The notes under the pieces are model-generated. The model did no database searches. It saw nothing but the letters and a program-made list of their open reading frames with translations, and was not told the origin of the DNA. A program made the position numbers and the translations under genes. Positions 44,921 to 53,527 of a stretch of 64,000 bases of DNA are shown one piece after another. Position 1 is the stretch's first letter. The number at the start of each line of letters is the position of its first letter. Source of the DNA: Helicobacter fennelliae (GTDB lineage: Bacteria > Campylobacterota > Campylobacteria > Campylobacterales > Helicobacteraceae); assembly GCF_900451005.1 (NCBI RefSeq), contig NZ_UGIB01000001.1, positions 930,001 to 994,000 of the forward strand. The letters are read 5' to 3'.

Positions 44921-45655
44921 CTGAGCAAGAAATATATGAAATTTACAAAATCATCAGCGAAAATTATGAAAAATATCTTAAAGACTTGGGAGTAAAACAA
45001 GTTAATTTAAAAGATAAAAGTGGTAGCTTTACTAAAGATGCTTTGGTGCTTGTGTATCTTGCCAAAGATTATCCAAATACAAAAGCAGTATCCAAGCAAG
45101 AACTTACAGAATTTGTAAGAAAAATTTATCCTGAAGTTAGTGATGTGCAACAAGCAAGACATTTAAGTAAGCAAAAAGGATATAATATCATTTCAGGCAC
45201 AATGAGGTGATATAAATGAAAAAATAGGAGCAGGATTTTATAAACTTTTAGATTTAAAATCAGCTTATCCTTCTTATAAACCAGATAGAAGGGAAGGAAT
45301 TGAGGCGGAGGATTTTGAAGAGCTTAAAAAGGCTTATAATTATAAATGTGCAAGTTGTGGTAGCATAGAGGGTAAGCCTCATCATATAAGAACTAATGAA
45401 CTTGTCAAGCTTCAAGCAGGACATATGAATCCGGCTTTACCTTTAGAAATGGGTAATATTATCCCACAATGTCAGGTTTGCAATCGCCCAGATAGAGATA
45501 GGTGGATTTATGATAAAACAGGTAGAGTTATTGAGATAGCTGATAGTGATGATGGAAAAAGAGTAGTGGAAAAATATCTTAAAAAAGTGAGTAAAAATAC
45601 TAAAGAGTATTTTTTAGAATTTATTAAAAAGTTTTTGGGTCAAAATAATCCATAG
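44917..45655 (+). pseudogene. Type II restriction endonuclease of the HNH type, frameshifted
   Basis: Frame 1 (44917-45210) gives 97 residues ending GYNIISGTMR. The continuation in another frame reads GDINEKIGAGFYKLLDLKSA, then a zinc/HNH core: YKCASCGSIEGKPHHI, LQAGHMNPALPLEMGN, IIPQCQVCNRPDRDRWIYD. The end is FIKKFLGQNNP. One missing base near 45,205-45,212 (GAGGTGAT) separates the two parts. With one more base the protein would be about 245 residues, normal for such enzymes. Paired with the methyltransferase upstream. A late internal ATG (45425) would lack the first zinc cysteines. Confidence 0.75.
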
Positions 45656-45730
45656 AATACAAGAAACATACTTTTAAAACATGAAGTATAATTGTGCTCT
45701 GCAATCCCATTATTTTAAGGAAAGAATTTG

Positions 45731-46381
45731 ATGAAGCGAGTGATTTTTACACTTTGTGTATTTTTGAGTATATATTGCCTTAATGGCGCAGATTTTCTAA
45801 GCCAAGAAATCTTAGATTCCAAAGACTTAGAATCTCTCGCACAGCGCGCGCAAGAGGATATGCTAGATTCTGTATTTTTCAAAGACATCAGCACGCCCCA
45901 AGTCATCGCCTTGAGTGATTTTGCCAACCTCACGCACTTTGAGCTAGACATTCAGACGCTCGCGCGCTCGCCGCTTGTCTCCTTGCGCGATAGTGGGAAG
46001 TTTAGCCTTACAGGCGCGATTTCAGGCAATGCGCTAAATGCCGACCCGCTGCTTGATGGTATCCGCGCACAGCGCAACAAAGCGGAGTTCCAAGACATTA
46101 TCCCCAAAGGCGCGCTACTTGCGCCTACTTATTCACTCTCTGCGCGCATTAGCGATAGCCTCGCGCCGCTAGATTCTGGGGCGGATTCTAAAAACGCGCA
46201 GAATCCACAAAAAGTGCGCACCAACCTTAGCTTTATTTTCAGCATTACTAACCTCAAAACCGGGCTTATCGAGTGGGATTATATCGCGCATATCTCTAAA
46301 GAAGCACAGATTGAGGGCTATTACAAAAGCCAAAATGAGCGCGCTTGCCTTGCAGGCGGGAATGGTGCGAGTGTGAAGTAG
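45731..46381 (+). CDS. LpoB-like periplasmic protein
   Basis: A 216-residue protein with a signal peptide (MKRVIFTLCVFLSIYCLNGA). The body follows the LpoB/penicillin-binding-protein activator pattern: PQVIALSDFANLTHFELDIQ, LRDSGKFSLTGAISGN, NLSFIFSITNLKTGLIEWDY. LpoB-type proteins stimulate cell-wall synthases from the periplasm. The ATG at 45731 follows AAGGAAAG. GC content and codon use rise here, marking a return to chromosomal backbone. It ends with TAG in frame with the next gene. Confidence 0.65.
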   Translation: MKRVIFTLCVFLSIYCLNGADFLSQEILDSKDLESLAQRAQEDMLDSVFFKDISTPQVIALSDFANLTHFELDIQTLARSPLVSLRDSGKFSLTGAISGNALNADPLLDGIRAQRNKAEFQDIIPKGALLAPTYSLSARISDSLAPLDSGADSKNAQNPQKVRTNLSFIFSITNLKTGLIEWDYIAHISKEAQIEGYYKSQNERACLAGGNGASVK

Positions 46382-46390
46382 GCGTGCGAA

Positions 46391-47299
46391 ATGGCTATTA
46401 TTGAGATTTGGAGTGGCGATTTTAGTGGCATTGTGCGCCACAAGCTCAAAGATTTTATGCTCTATGTGCAAAAAAGCAAAGGGCTAGATTCCGCGCTTGC
46501 ATACCGCGCGCTTGGCTTAAGCGCAAAGCTTGGCGTAGGAAGCGAACAGGACTATAAAAAAGCGCTCAAAGCCTTTGAATCTGCCTGCAAAATGAGCGAT
46601 GGCGGGAGCTGCTACAATCTTGCGCTCATGTATAAAAACGCCCAAGGTGTGGCGCAAAACTTTGGGCGGGCAAAGCAGCTTCTAGCGCGAGGCTGTGAGC
46701 TAGGCTATAATGAATCCTGCGAAGTGGCGCGCGAGATAGAGGGCAGGCTAGATGATGAGAGTTTAGAATCCATGCACCCAGAAGTGCGCGCCGCGACACA
46801 GGAGTGCCTCAATAACCTCAGCTATCGTGAAAGCAGCGATGAGCGCGCACTCACACACGATGCGCCAAACCCAAATCACAAGCTCACAAACGCCCAAAGG
46901 GCGCAGTCTTGCGCCACGCTTGGCTTTCACTATTGGCACGGGATAGAGGGCTATGTGCCAAAAAATGTGAGTAAGGCGCTCTCTGCCTACACAAAGGGCT
47001 GCGATGAGCTTGAGGATGGCTACAACTGCTACCAAGTCGCGCTCCTAAAGATGCTAGGGCAGGGTATCCCGCGCGATATGAAAGCCGCGCTGCATTACGC
47101 GCTGAAGGGCTGCGAGCTAGGCAATCCCTACTCCTGCCAGAGCGTGGGCAATATCTATGAACTCGCCGGGCAGCTTGATCAAGGAGGCGCGATAGAGCCA
47201 GATTCTACCAAGGCGCTCAAATACTACAAAAAGGCTTGCGATGAGGGCGTGCAAGTAGCGTGCGGAAGCTATGAAGCGCTACGCCAAAATGTGCGGTGA
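46391..47299 (+). CDS. Sel1-like repeat protein, cysteine-paired (Hcp type)
   Basis: 302 residues with about five Sel1-like helical repeats: ALAYRALGLSAKLGVG, KALKAFESACKMSDGGSCYN, AKQLLARGCELGYNESC, SAYTKGCDELEDGYNCYQ, KYYKKACDEGVQVACG. Each carries a Cys pair eight residues apart, as in the Helicobacter cysteine-rich proteins. It has no signal peptide and no ribosome site before the ATG. It is in the same frame as 45731-46381, separated only by TAG and three codons. So it may be the second half of a single secreted protein. Confidence 0.75.
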   Translation: MAIIEIWSGDFSGIVRHKLKDFMLYVQKSKGLDSALAYRALGLSAKLGVGSEQDYKKALKAFESACKMSDGGSCYNLALMYKNAQGVAQNFGRAKQLLARGCELGYNESCEVAREIEGRLDDESLESMHPEVRAATQECLNNLSYRESSDERALTHDAPNPNHKLTNAQRAQSCATLGFHYWHGIEGYVPKNVSKALSAYTKGCDELEDGYNCYQVALLKMLGQGIPRDMKAALHYALKGCELGNPYSCQSVGNIYELAGQLDQGGAIEPDSTKALKYYKKACDEGVQVACGSYEALRQNVR

Positions 47300-47718
47300 A
47301 GCATGAAATTTGTAAAAAATGTAAATATTATAAATACACTTCTTTTTGGCTAAGTTGTTGATTACTTCGCGCAATATCTAAATATCTAAATATCTAAATA
47401 TTTATAATGTTTAGTTGCTACCGATTTAGGAAGTTTTCCTGTTTAGGATTGTGGCTTGGTTTGGCTTGTAGCTTGGGCTTGCAAAGTAGCAATTTATCTC
47501 AATATTTAGCACATTTAAGGTGTGTAGCAATCCACAAAAACCTTAAACAATGCAGATTTTCTGTAAAATTTACATCAAATTTCATCTGACAAAATTCAGC
47601 TAATGTGTAGAATCAAAATTTCCAAAATTTTTATTTACTTTTTAAGCTTCACGCAAGTTTTATTGGCTTACAATCCATTCTGCTTAAACATCAGAATCTA
47701 GATTTTAAGGGTGGCAAA
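47300..47718. other. Intergenic region upstream of the cytochrome bd operon
   Basis: No convincing gene. AATATCTA is repeated three times and then degenerates (about 47376-47403). A 60-codon ORF (47407-47589) has no homology I can see. The region likely holds the promoter of 47719-50872. Confidence 0.5.
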
Positions 47719-47958
47719 ATGCTAAGAAACCTCATAAATTTCTACGCTCAAGGCTTTAGAAATATGAAGCTTGGGAAGATTCTATGGAAAATCATTTTTA
47801 TCAAACTTTTTGTGCTTTTTGTGCTCTTGCGCTTTTTTGTCTATGATGGCTCGCTCAAAGACATCGGCGATGAGCGCGCAAAGAGCGCATTTGTGCTGGA
47901 GAATCTCACAAAAGAGCAGAGCTTTAGTCAAAACACCACACATGCCATAAAGGAGTAG
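47719..47958 (+). CDS. DUF4492 small membrane protein preceding cydA
   Basis: 79 residues: basic amphipathic N-terminus (FYAQGFRNMKLGKILWKIIF), one transmembrane helix (IKLFVLFVLLRFFVYDG) and a polar tail. Small proteins of this type (DUF4492) precede cydA in epsilonproteobacteria. It ends 2 bp before cydA and is likely cotranslated. A role in assembly of the oxidase is plausible but unproven. Confidence 0.8.
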   Translation: MLRNLINFYAQGFRNMKLGKILWKIIFIKLFVLFVLLRFFVYDGSLKDIGDERAKSAFVLENLTKEQSFSQNTTHAIKE

Positions 47959-47960
47959 CC

Positions 47961-49562
47961 ATGGATTTGCATGTTGATTGGAGCAGGGCGCAGTTTGGTT
48001 TGACTGCGATCTATCACTTTTTATTTGTGCCGCTGACTTTGGGGCTCTCATTTATCGTGGCGATAATGGAGAGCATTTATGTAAAGACTAATAACCCGCA
48101 GTGGCGCACCATTACAAAGTTTTGGCTCACGCTCTTTGCGATAAATTTCGCTATTGGCGTGGCAACTGGGCTTATTATGGAGTTTGAATTTGGGACAAAC
48201 TGGGCGAATTACAGCTGGTTTGTGGGCGATATATTTGGCGCGCCTTTGGCGATTGAGGGGATTTTTGCGTTTTTCTTGGAGGCGACATTTTTTGCGGTTA
48301 TGTTTTTTGGCTGGGATCGCGTCTCAAAGAAATTCCATCTGCTCTCCACTTGGCTAGTGGCCATTGGGAGTAACTTAAGTGCATTTTGGATTCTCGTGGC
48401 AAATGGCTGGATGCAGTATCCTGTGGGCACGATCTTTAACCCAAACACCGCACGCAATGAAATGGCAGATATCCTTGAAGTAATTTTCTCCCCTGTGGCA
48501 ATCAGCAAGTTTTTGCACACCATTGCCAGTGGCTATGTAATTGCCTCGCTCTTTGTGATGGGCATCAGTGCGTGGTTTTTGCTTAAAAATAAAGAGAGCA
48601 AAGAAGTGCTTATGGCGAAAAAAAGCCTTGTTGTGGGGGCTAGCTTTGGCTTGCTTACCTCAATGTTTTTATTTTTTAGCGGAGATGAAAGCGCGTATCA
48701 GGTTACTCAAAAGCAGCCACTAAAGCTTGCGGCAATGGAGGGAATCTATGATGGCGAGCACAGAGCTGGGCTTATTGCCTTTGGGATTTTAAATCCCGCT
48801 AAAAAGCCCGGTGATAGTGAGCCGACATTTTTGTTTGACATCACCATTCCCTATGCGCTCTCAATCCTCGGTCAGCGCGACACACAGGGCTTTATCCCGG
48901 GCATTAATGACCTCATCTATGGCAATAAAGAAAAAAACATAGAATCTGTGAGCGAGCGCATGCTACGCGGGCAAATCGCACTTAAAGCCCTTAGCCAATA
49001 CCAAGAGCTAAAAAAACAAAATGGCGTGGAAAATGAGGAGCTCGCCCAAATCGTGCAAGAAAATATGAAAGACTTTGGCTATGGCTATTTAAAAGCGCCT
49101 GAGGATGCTGTGCCTCCTGTGGCGCTGACATTTTATAGCTTTCATATTATGGTAGCCCTTGGCAGCGCGTTTTTTGTGCTTTTCATCATCGCGCTGTATT
49201 TGGCTATGACAAACGATATAGCGCGATTCCGCAAGGTTTTGTGGCTGTGTGTGATTGCCATTCCGTTTGGCTATGTCGCAGCAGAGGCGGGCTGGATCGT
49301 CGCAGAAGTGGGGCGCCAGCCATGGGCGATACAGAACTTGCTGCCTGTGCATATCGCTGCGACAAACCTTTCACACACAAATATTCAAATCTCGTTTTTC
49401 CTATTCCTTGCGCTCTTTAGCACGCTTTTGCTCGCAGAGGTAGGGATTATGATTCGCGCGATTAAAAAAGGCTTTGGCGCGCACGTGGGGCATTTGGTGG
49501 ATTCTGTGGATTCTATAGATTTCACAACGCGCGCAGAATCTAACACAAAATCTGCGCGTTAA
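47961..49562 (+). CDS. cydA: Cytochrome bd-type quinol oxidase subunit I
   Basis: A 533-residue inner-membrane subunit that oxidises quinol and reduces oxygen to water. The first helix contains the heme ligand His (GLTAIYHFLFVPLTLG). The quinol-binding loop and GRQPW motif (EVGRQPWAIQNLLP) are present. The Q loop is short, as in the CioA/cyanide-insensitive type. A Thr/Ser/Asp-rich tail ends the protein. First of cydA-cydB-cydX, with cydB 29 bp downstream. Confidence 0.95.
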   Translation: MDLHVDWSRAQFGLTAIYHFLFVPLTLGLSFIVAIMESIYVKTNNPQWRTITKFWLTLFAINFAIGVATGLIMEFEFGTNWANYSWFVGDIFGAPLAIEGIFAFFLEATFFAVMFFGWDRVSKKFHLLSTWLVAIGSNLSAFWILVANGWMQYPVGTIFNPNTARNEMADILEVIFSPVAISKFLHTIASGYVIASLFVMGISAWFLLKNKESKEVLMAKKSLVVGASFGLLTSMFLFFSGDESAYQVTQKQPLKLAAMEGIYDGEHRAGLIAFGILNPAKKPGDSEPTFLFDITIPYALSILGQRDTQGFIPGINDLIYGNKEKNIESVSERMLRGQIALKALSQYQELKKQNGVENEELAQIVQENMKDFGYGYLKAPEDAVPPVALTFYSFHIMVALGSAFFVLFIIALYLAMTNDIARFRKVLWLCVIAIPFGYVAAEAGWIVAEVGRQPWAIQNLLPVHIAATNLSHTNIQISFFLFLALFSTLLLAEVGIMIRAIKKGFGAHVGHLVDSVDSIDFTTRAESNTKSAR

Positions 49563-49591
49563 ATGCGTGCTAGCCAAAATGGAGGTATCTC

Positions 49592-50758
49592 ATGTTTTTT
49601 GGACTTGATCATTCCCAGCTGCAAGTGTATTGGTGGGTTATAGAAAGCCTGCTTGGAGGCTTGCTTGTGTTTTTGTTTTTCGTGCAAGGCGGGCAGGGGC
49701 TTATTGATAGATTATCCGCCAATGAGGAGGAGAAAACTCTGCTTGTCAGCACATTAGGGCGCAAGTGGGAGCTAGGATTTACTACTTTGGTGCTTTTTGG
49801 CGGGGCGGCTTTTGCGGCGTTTCCATTATTTTATAGCACGAGCTTTGGCGGCGCGTATTGGGTGTGGCTGGCGATTCTCTTTTGCTTTATCATTCAAGCG
49901 GTGAGCTATGAATACCGCAAAAAAGAGGGCAATCTGCTTGGCAGCAAGACTTATGAGGTGTTTTTAAAGATTAATGGAATTTTGGGCGTGTTTCTTATCG
50001 GCGTGGCGGTGAGCACATTTTTTAGCGGTGCGGAGTTTCATTTAGGTGGCACTCCGGTGGAAATAGAATCTAGTGGCGCGCTGCCAAGCTTTTCTTCAAG
50101 CAATCCCTACTTTGTGAGTTGGGATTCGCCATTACGTGGCTTAGAAGCACTTGCAAATCCGCTAAACTACCTGCTAGGCTTTGCGCTTGTATTTTTAAGT
50201 AGGATTGTGGCGGAGAGCTATTTTATCAACGCGCTTGCGAGCGAGGCGATAACAAAACGTGCACGCAAGGATATTTTGCTTAATACCGCGCTTTTCTTGC
50301 CGTTTTTCTTGGGCTTTCTTGCGTGGATTTGCCTTAAAGATGGCTTTGGCGTGAGTGAAAACGGCGAGGTGCAAATGGTGGCAAACCTCTATCTGCTCAC
50401 ATTTTTGCGCTATCCTGTGATTTTGGCGCTCTTGGTGCTTGGCGTCTTAGGCGTGCTTTTTGGGATATATAAGTCTTGGCGCGGGGAGAAGGGGATCTTT
50501 GCGCTTGGCTTTGGCGTGGTGCTAGCAGTCATGGCGGTGTTTTTAAATGTTGGGCTTGGCGGGGCGTTTTACCCCTCAATCACGGACTTGCAAAGCTCGC
50601 TCACAATTCAAAACGCTAGCTCAAGCTATTATACGCTCTCAGTCATGGGCTATGTGAGCTTGGCGGTGCCTTTTGTGCTAGGCTATATCGTGTATGTCTG
50701 GCGCGCGATGGATCGCAAGAAGCTAAGCGCGCAGGACTTCAAAGAGCATTCATACTAA
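49592..50758 (+). CDS. cydB: Cytochrome bd-type quinol oxidase subunit II
   Basis: A 388-residue partner of CydA with eight or nine predicted helices. The start (LQVYWWVIESLLGGLLVFLF) and GRKWELGFTTLVLFGGAAFA loop are typical of CydB. The ATG follows GGAGGTATCTC. Translation runs on to the small CydX-like frame 9 bp later. Confidence 0.95.
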   Translation: MFFGLDHSQLQVYWWVIESLLGGLLVFLFFVQGGQGLIDRLSANEEEKTLLVSTLGRKWELGFTTLVLFGGAAFAAFPLFYSTSFGGAYWVWLAILFCFIIQAVSYEYRKKEGNLLGSKTYEVFLKINGILGVFLIGVAVSTFFSGAEFHLGGTPVEIESSGALPSFSSSNPYFVSWDSPLRGLEALANPLNYLLGFALVFLSRIVAESYFINALASEAITKRARKDILLNTALFLPFFLGFLAWICLKDGFGVSENGEVQMVANLYLLTFLRYPVILALLVLGVLGVLFGIYKSWRGEKGIFALGFGVVLAVMAVFLNVGLGGAFYPSITDLQSSLTIQNASSSYYTLSVMGYVSLAVPFVLGYIVYVWRAMDRKKLSAQDFKEHSY

Positions 50759-50767
50759 GGAGAGATT

Positions 50768-50872
50768 ATGGGCTATTCGGTGTTTTTGCTACTTGTGTGG
50801 GTGGTGGTGATTTTTTTGGCGTATAAGTTTGTGAGGCTAAACATCAGCGCGCTAGAAAAAAAGGAAGAGTAA
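50768..50872 (+). CDS. cydX: CydX-like small subunit of cytochrome bd
   Basis: 34 residues with one transmembrane helix (YSVFLLLVWVVVIFLAYKFV) and a charged tail (LNISALEKKEE). It starts 9 bp after cydB behind AAGGAGAG. CydX/CbdX peptides of 30-40 residues stabilise heme d in the oxidase. Size, position and topology fit; the sequence itself is not highly conserved in the family. Confidence 0.8.
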   Translation: MGYSVFLLLVWVVVIFLAYKFVRLNISALEKKEE

Positions 50873-51454
50873 GCACGCAGGCTTTTTGCAATAAATGCGG
50901 GAGCGGCGACAAAGCGCTTCGGTCATTACCGCTTTAGGTAACTCCCTTGCGCTTTGCCTTGCAACCCACATTTCTCATCAAAAATCCTACGCGCTTAGGA
51001 ATTGCTGTTGCTGCGTGTTTAATCTTTGCTTCAAAACTCACAAAACGAAGTTTCTTTAGAAAAATTTAGCGCATTAGTTCGCGCGCTTGGCTTACTTCGC
51101 TTTATCATTTCTTGCTAAAAATCTTTCGCGTCTAAATCTTTTAAGTAAGCGCAGATTCTAAATCTCCCTTTGTCATTGCGAGCGAGCATAAGCGAGTATA
51201 GCAGTCTATTTTCAAACCCCTAGATTCCAAAGCTTGCGATGGCATTTAACGCATTTTTTACTTCCTTACATAGCCTACGACATATTTGCAATAATCACAT
51301 ATTCCAGAATCTACCCTCATTAAACCCTCATTTTTTAGAAAATGTTGTGATTCTATACATTTATAAAAATTTTCACTATAAATTTTCACAAATTTAAGGA
51401 AAAGACAAAAAAAGCATAAATTAAAGTATAAAATCAATACAAAAAGAAGACAAG
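50873..51454. other. Intergenic region, no gene seen
   Basis: About 580 bp with no supported frame. It contains one TTTGTCATTGCGAGCGAGC repeat piece near 51,172 and AT-rich promoter-like DNA at 51,350-51,450 ahead of the next gene. Confidence 0.6.
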
Positions 51455-51700
51455 ATGGGTTTAGTTACTTCAATCCTCAAAGGCACACGTAAGGTGGCGC
51501 TGGGCACAGCAAAGATTGCGCTTGTAACTACTGGAGCAGTGGTGGGCGCGATGATCGGAGGCTCTGCAAGCAGTAGCAAAAAGAAAAAGAAGCTTGTATG
51601 CATAAAATGCGGCAAAACCGTGCCTGCCACAGCCGGAAATATAGCAGGCAAATGCCGCGCTGATGGCACGATACACGGCTTTAAGCTCATTGAGGAATAG
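51455..51700 (+). CDS. Small hydrophobic/zinc-ribbon-like protein
   Basis: 81 residues: a basic N-terminus and a hydrophobic glycine-rich helix (LVTTGAVVGAMIGGSASS), a Lys run, and a short C-x2-C/C ribbon-like part (LVCIKCGKTVPATAGNIAGK). It begins a cluster of four closely spaced genes. Function unknown; a membrane-linked protein with a metal ribbon is the most that can be said. Confidence 0.6.
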   Translation: MGLVTSILKGTRKVALGTAKIALVTTGAVVGAMIGGSASSSKKKKKLVCIKCGKTVPATAGNIAGKCRADGTIHGFKLIEE

Positions 51701-51725
51701 GAAAATAGAAGAGTAAGGAGAGTAA

Positions 51726-52277
51726 ATGACAAAAGAGCTGAGTATCCAAGAATTAGATAAGCTGCAAGCGCAGGCAAAAGAGCAAAACACAAAGCTTATT
51801 GCGCTTGAGATGATGAGTGAGGGCGCGCCTAAAGATGTCGTTACCGCGCTTCAAGTGTTTGCTAAAAAAGTAGGGCACATCGGGCAAAAAGTCTATAAGA
51901 TAGGCAAGATTCTATTCCTAAAGATTTGGGAGTTTATCAAAGCGCACAAAGGCATGGCAATAGGCATTGCCATAGCTGCGGCAGTCTCTGCGCTAAGTGC
52001 TGCATTTATAAGCATGATACCATTTATTGGCGTGCTTCTTGCGCCAATAGTATCTGCGCTTGTGGCATGCCCTTCTATCCCAGCGACTGCAATCATTGGC
52101 AACGCACTTGATAACGATAGAAATATGAATACACCAACAGATGCAATGAAAGAGGCTATCATCATCGCCAAAGACTTTTTCAAGCTCTTGGTTGAAATGT
52201 TTAATGTCGTAAAAGATTACATCACAAAGAAAACTAAGAAGGAACAAACATGGCAAAGAAAACAGATGAACAAATAA
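51726..52277 (+). CDS. Hypothetical membrane protein of the TerB-linked cluster
   Basis: 183 residues, helical front (LSIQELDKLQAQAKEQNTKL), two Ala/Ile-rich hydrophobic segments (MAIGIAIAAAVSALSAAFIS and IGVLLAPIVSALVAC), basic tail. It overlaps the next gene by 28 bp. AAGGAGAG precedes the ATG. Not a family I know. Confidence 0.6.
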   Translation: MTKELSIQELDKLQAQAKEQNTKLIALEMMSEGAPKDVVTALQVFAKKVGHIGQKVYKIGKILFLKIWEFIKAHKGMAIGIAIAAAVSALSAAFISMIPFIGVLLAPIVSALVACPSIPATAIIGNALDNDRNMNTPTDAMKEAIIIAKDFFKLLVEMFNVVKDYITKKTKKEQTWQRKQMNK

Positions 52278-52711
52278 AAAAAGAGCTCCAAAAGCCTAGT
52301 CTAGCAACCAAAGCGGGCAAAAATGGCACTCCTGTCGCACTCGCTGCTGCTGGTGGTGCATTAGGTGCTATGGGCGGTGGTGCGGCAGCGACTGCAGTAG
52401 GACTAGGCACGACTACTTTTGCGGGCTCAGCCACAGCAGGGAGTGTGCTTACTACCATAGGGCTAGGTAGTCTCACAGCAACGACAGCTCCCGCATGGGC
52501 GACAATAGCGGGTGCAGTGGCATTTGCGGTAGGAAGTGCGTTTTTGGTGGGTAAGCTCTTTGGCGGCAAAAGCAAAGAGGCAAAGCAGAAAGAAAGCGCA
52601 ACTGATGAAACAGATGCAACAAGACTTTTGCTAGATGAAAGATTTGCAATGCTAGAAAAATATGTCCCAAGCATTGTCGCAACGTTTAGGCAAGAGATGA
52701 AAGAATGGTGA
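52250..52711 (+). CDS. Hypothetical Gly/Ala-rich membrane protein
   Basis: 153 residues; the centre (about 28-100) is Gly/Ala/Thr-rich and hydrophobic (ALAAAGGALGAMGGGAAATA), followed by a charged helix. Such stretches occur in membrane-inserting proteins. It follows the overlapping gene and shares its cluster. Confidence 0.6.
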   Translation: MAKKTDEQIKKELQKPSLATKAGKNGTPVALAAAGGALGAMGGGAAATAVGLGTTTFAGSATAGSVLTTIGLGSLTATTAPAWATIAGAVAFAVGSAFLVGKLFGGKSKEAKQKESATDETDATRLLLDERFAMLEKYVPSIVATFRQEMKEW

Positions 52712-52760
52712 AGAGTATGAGACACTCTGTAATGCAACAGCCTATCTTGTTTATTCTGTC

Positions 52761-53078
52761 TTGATGCTTTCGCTTTGTATGCAGATGATTCACGCAGATG
52801 GTGAGCTAGCAGATGAGGAGTTTGAAGCAGTGAAAAACTACCTTGCGGAGAATGAAGAGGATGTGGAGAATATCATTGAATTTATGCATACCACAGGAAA
52901 CGAAAGCTATGACAAGCTCACTACTGAGGAGATTTGCGAAGATATTAAGATATTTTTCAATAAAGAGGCACACCTAGAAGTTTTGCAAACGTTGCACAAA
53001 ATCATGCATGCTGATGGCAAGGAGCACCCAGCAGAAGTGGCACTCTACAACAAAGTCAAAACACTTTTAGAGTTATAA
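52761..53078 (+). CDS. TerB-like helical protein
   Basis: About 105 residues in the visible frame, with two metal-type loops MIHADGELADEEFEAV and IMHADGKEHPAEVALY, the signature of the TerB/DjlA family (alpha-helical, acidic loops). The start is unclear: a TTG (52761) or the ATG at 52764 lack ribosome sites, while the frame is open 54 bp further upstream (EEYETLCNATAYLVYSVLML) to a stop. The TerB fold normally includes that helix, so a non-ATG start or a frameshift is likely. Confidence 0.65.
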   Translation: MMLSLCMQMIHADGELADEEFEAVKNYLAENEEDVENIIEFMHTTGNESYDKLTTEEICEDIKIFFNKEAHLEVLQTLHKIMHADGKEHPAEVALYNKVKTLLEL

Positions 53079-53527
53079 AGGCGTTCACAGAATCTACTAT
53101 ATGCTATCTGCCTATTTTATACAAGAAGCGGAATCAGCGAGGCACTTTTCTTGATTGCCTTTTGATTGCCGAAAAGAAAAAGTGCGTGATTTTATTCTTT
53201 TTGGGCTAAGAAGATCGGGGAGAATTTCGCTTGAAAGCCATCTTTCTTGCTCTTTTTGCATCATAGAATCTTAGAAATAAGAAAGCTTGAGAAGAAAGAG
53301 GGAGAATCTAAAGGGCCAGATTGATTTTTCAAGCAATACAAAACTTTCAAGATTTGATTCTAGAATCACAAAATCTAATTTAAAATCCTAAAAAGATTTT
53401 GTCTTTTGGCTTTTTACACAAAGTAATTTAACCAATCTAGCCAAGCTTGAATGGGGGTTTGGATAAATCAAAGCTTATTTGCGCTGTGTTTGGCGCAGAT
53501 TCTGAATTTTCCACTCGCTTGCAAGCA
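53079..53527. other. Intergenic region with one hairpin
   Basis: No gene. GCACTTTTCTT (53142-53152) pairs with AAGAAAAAGTGC (53174-53185), a possible terminator for the TerB cluster. The rest is low complexity. Confidence 0.5.

Noticed and set aside
47407..47589. 60-codon ORF before cydA
   Set aside because: No homology, no ribosome site, starts inside an AT repeat.
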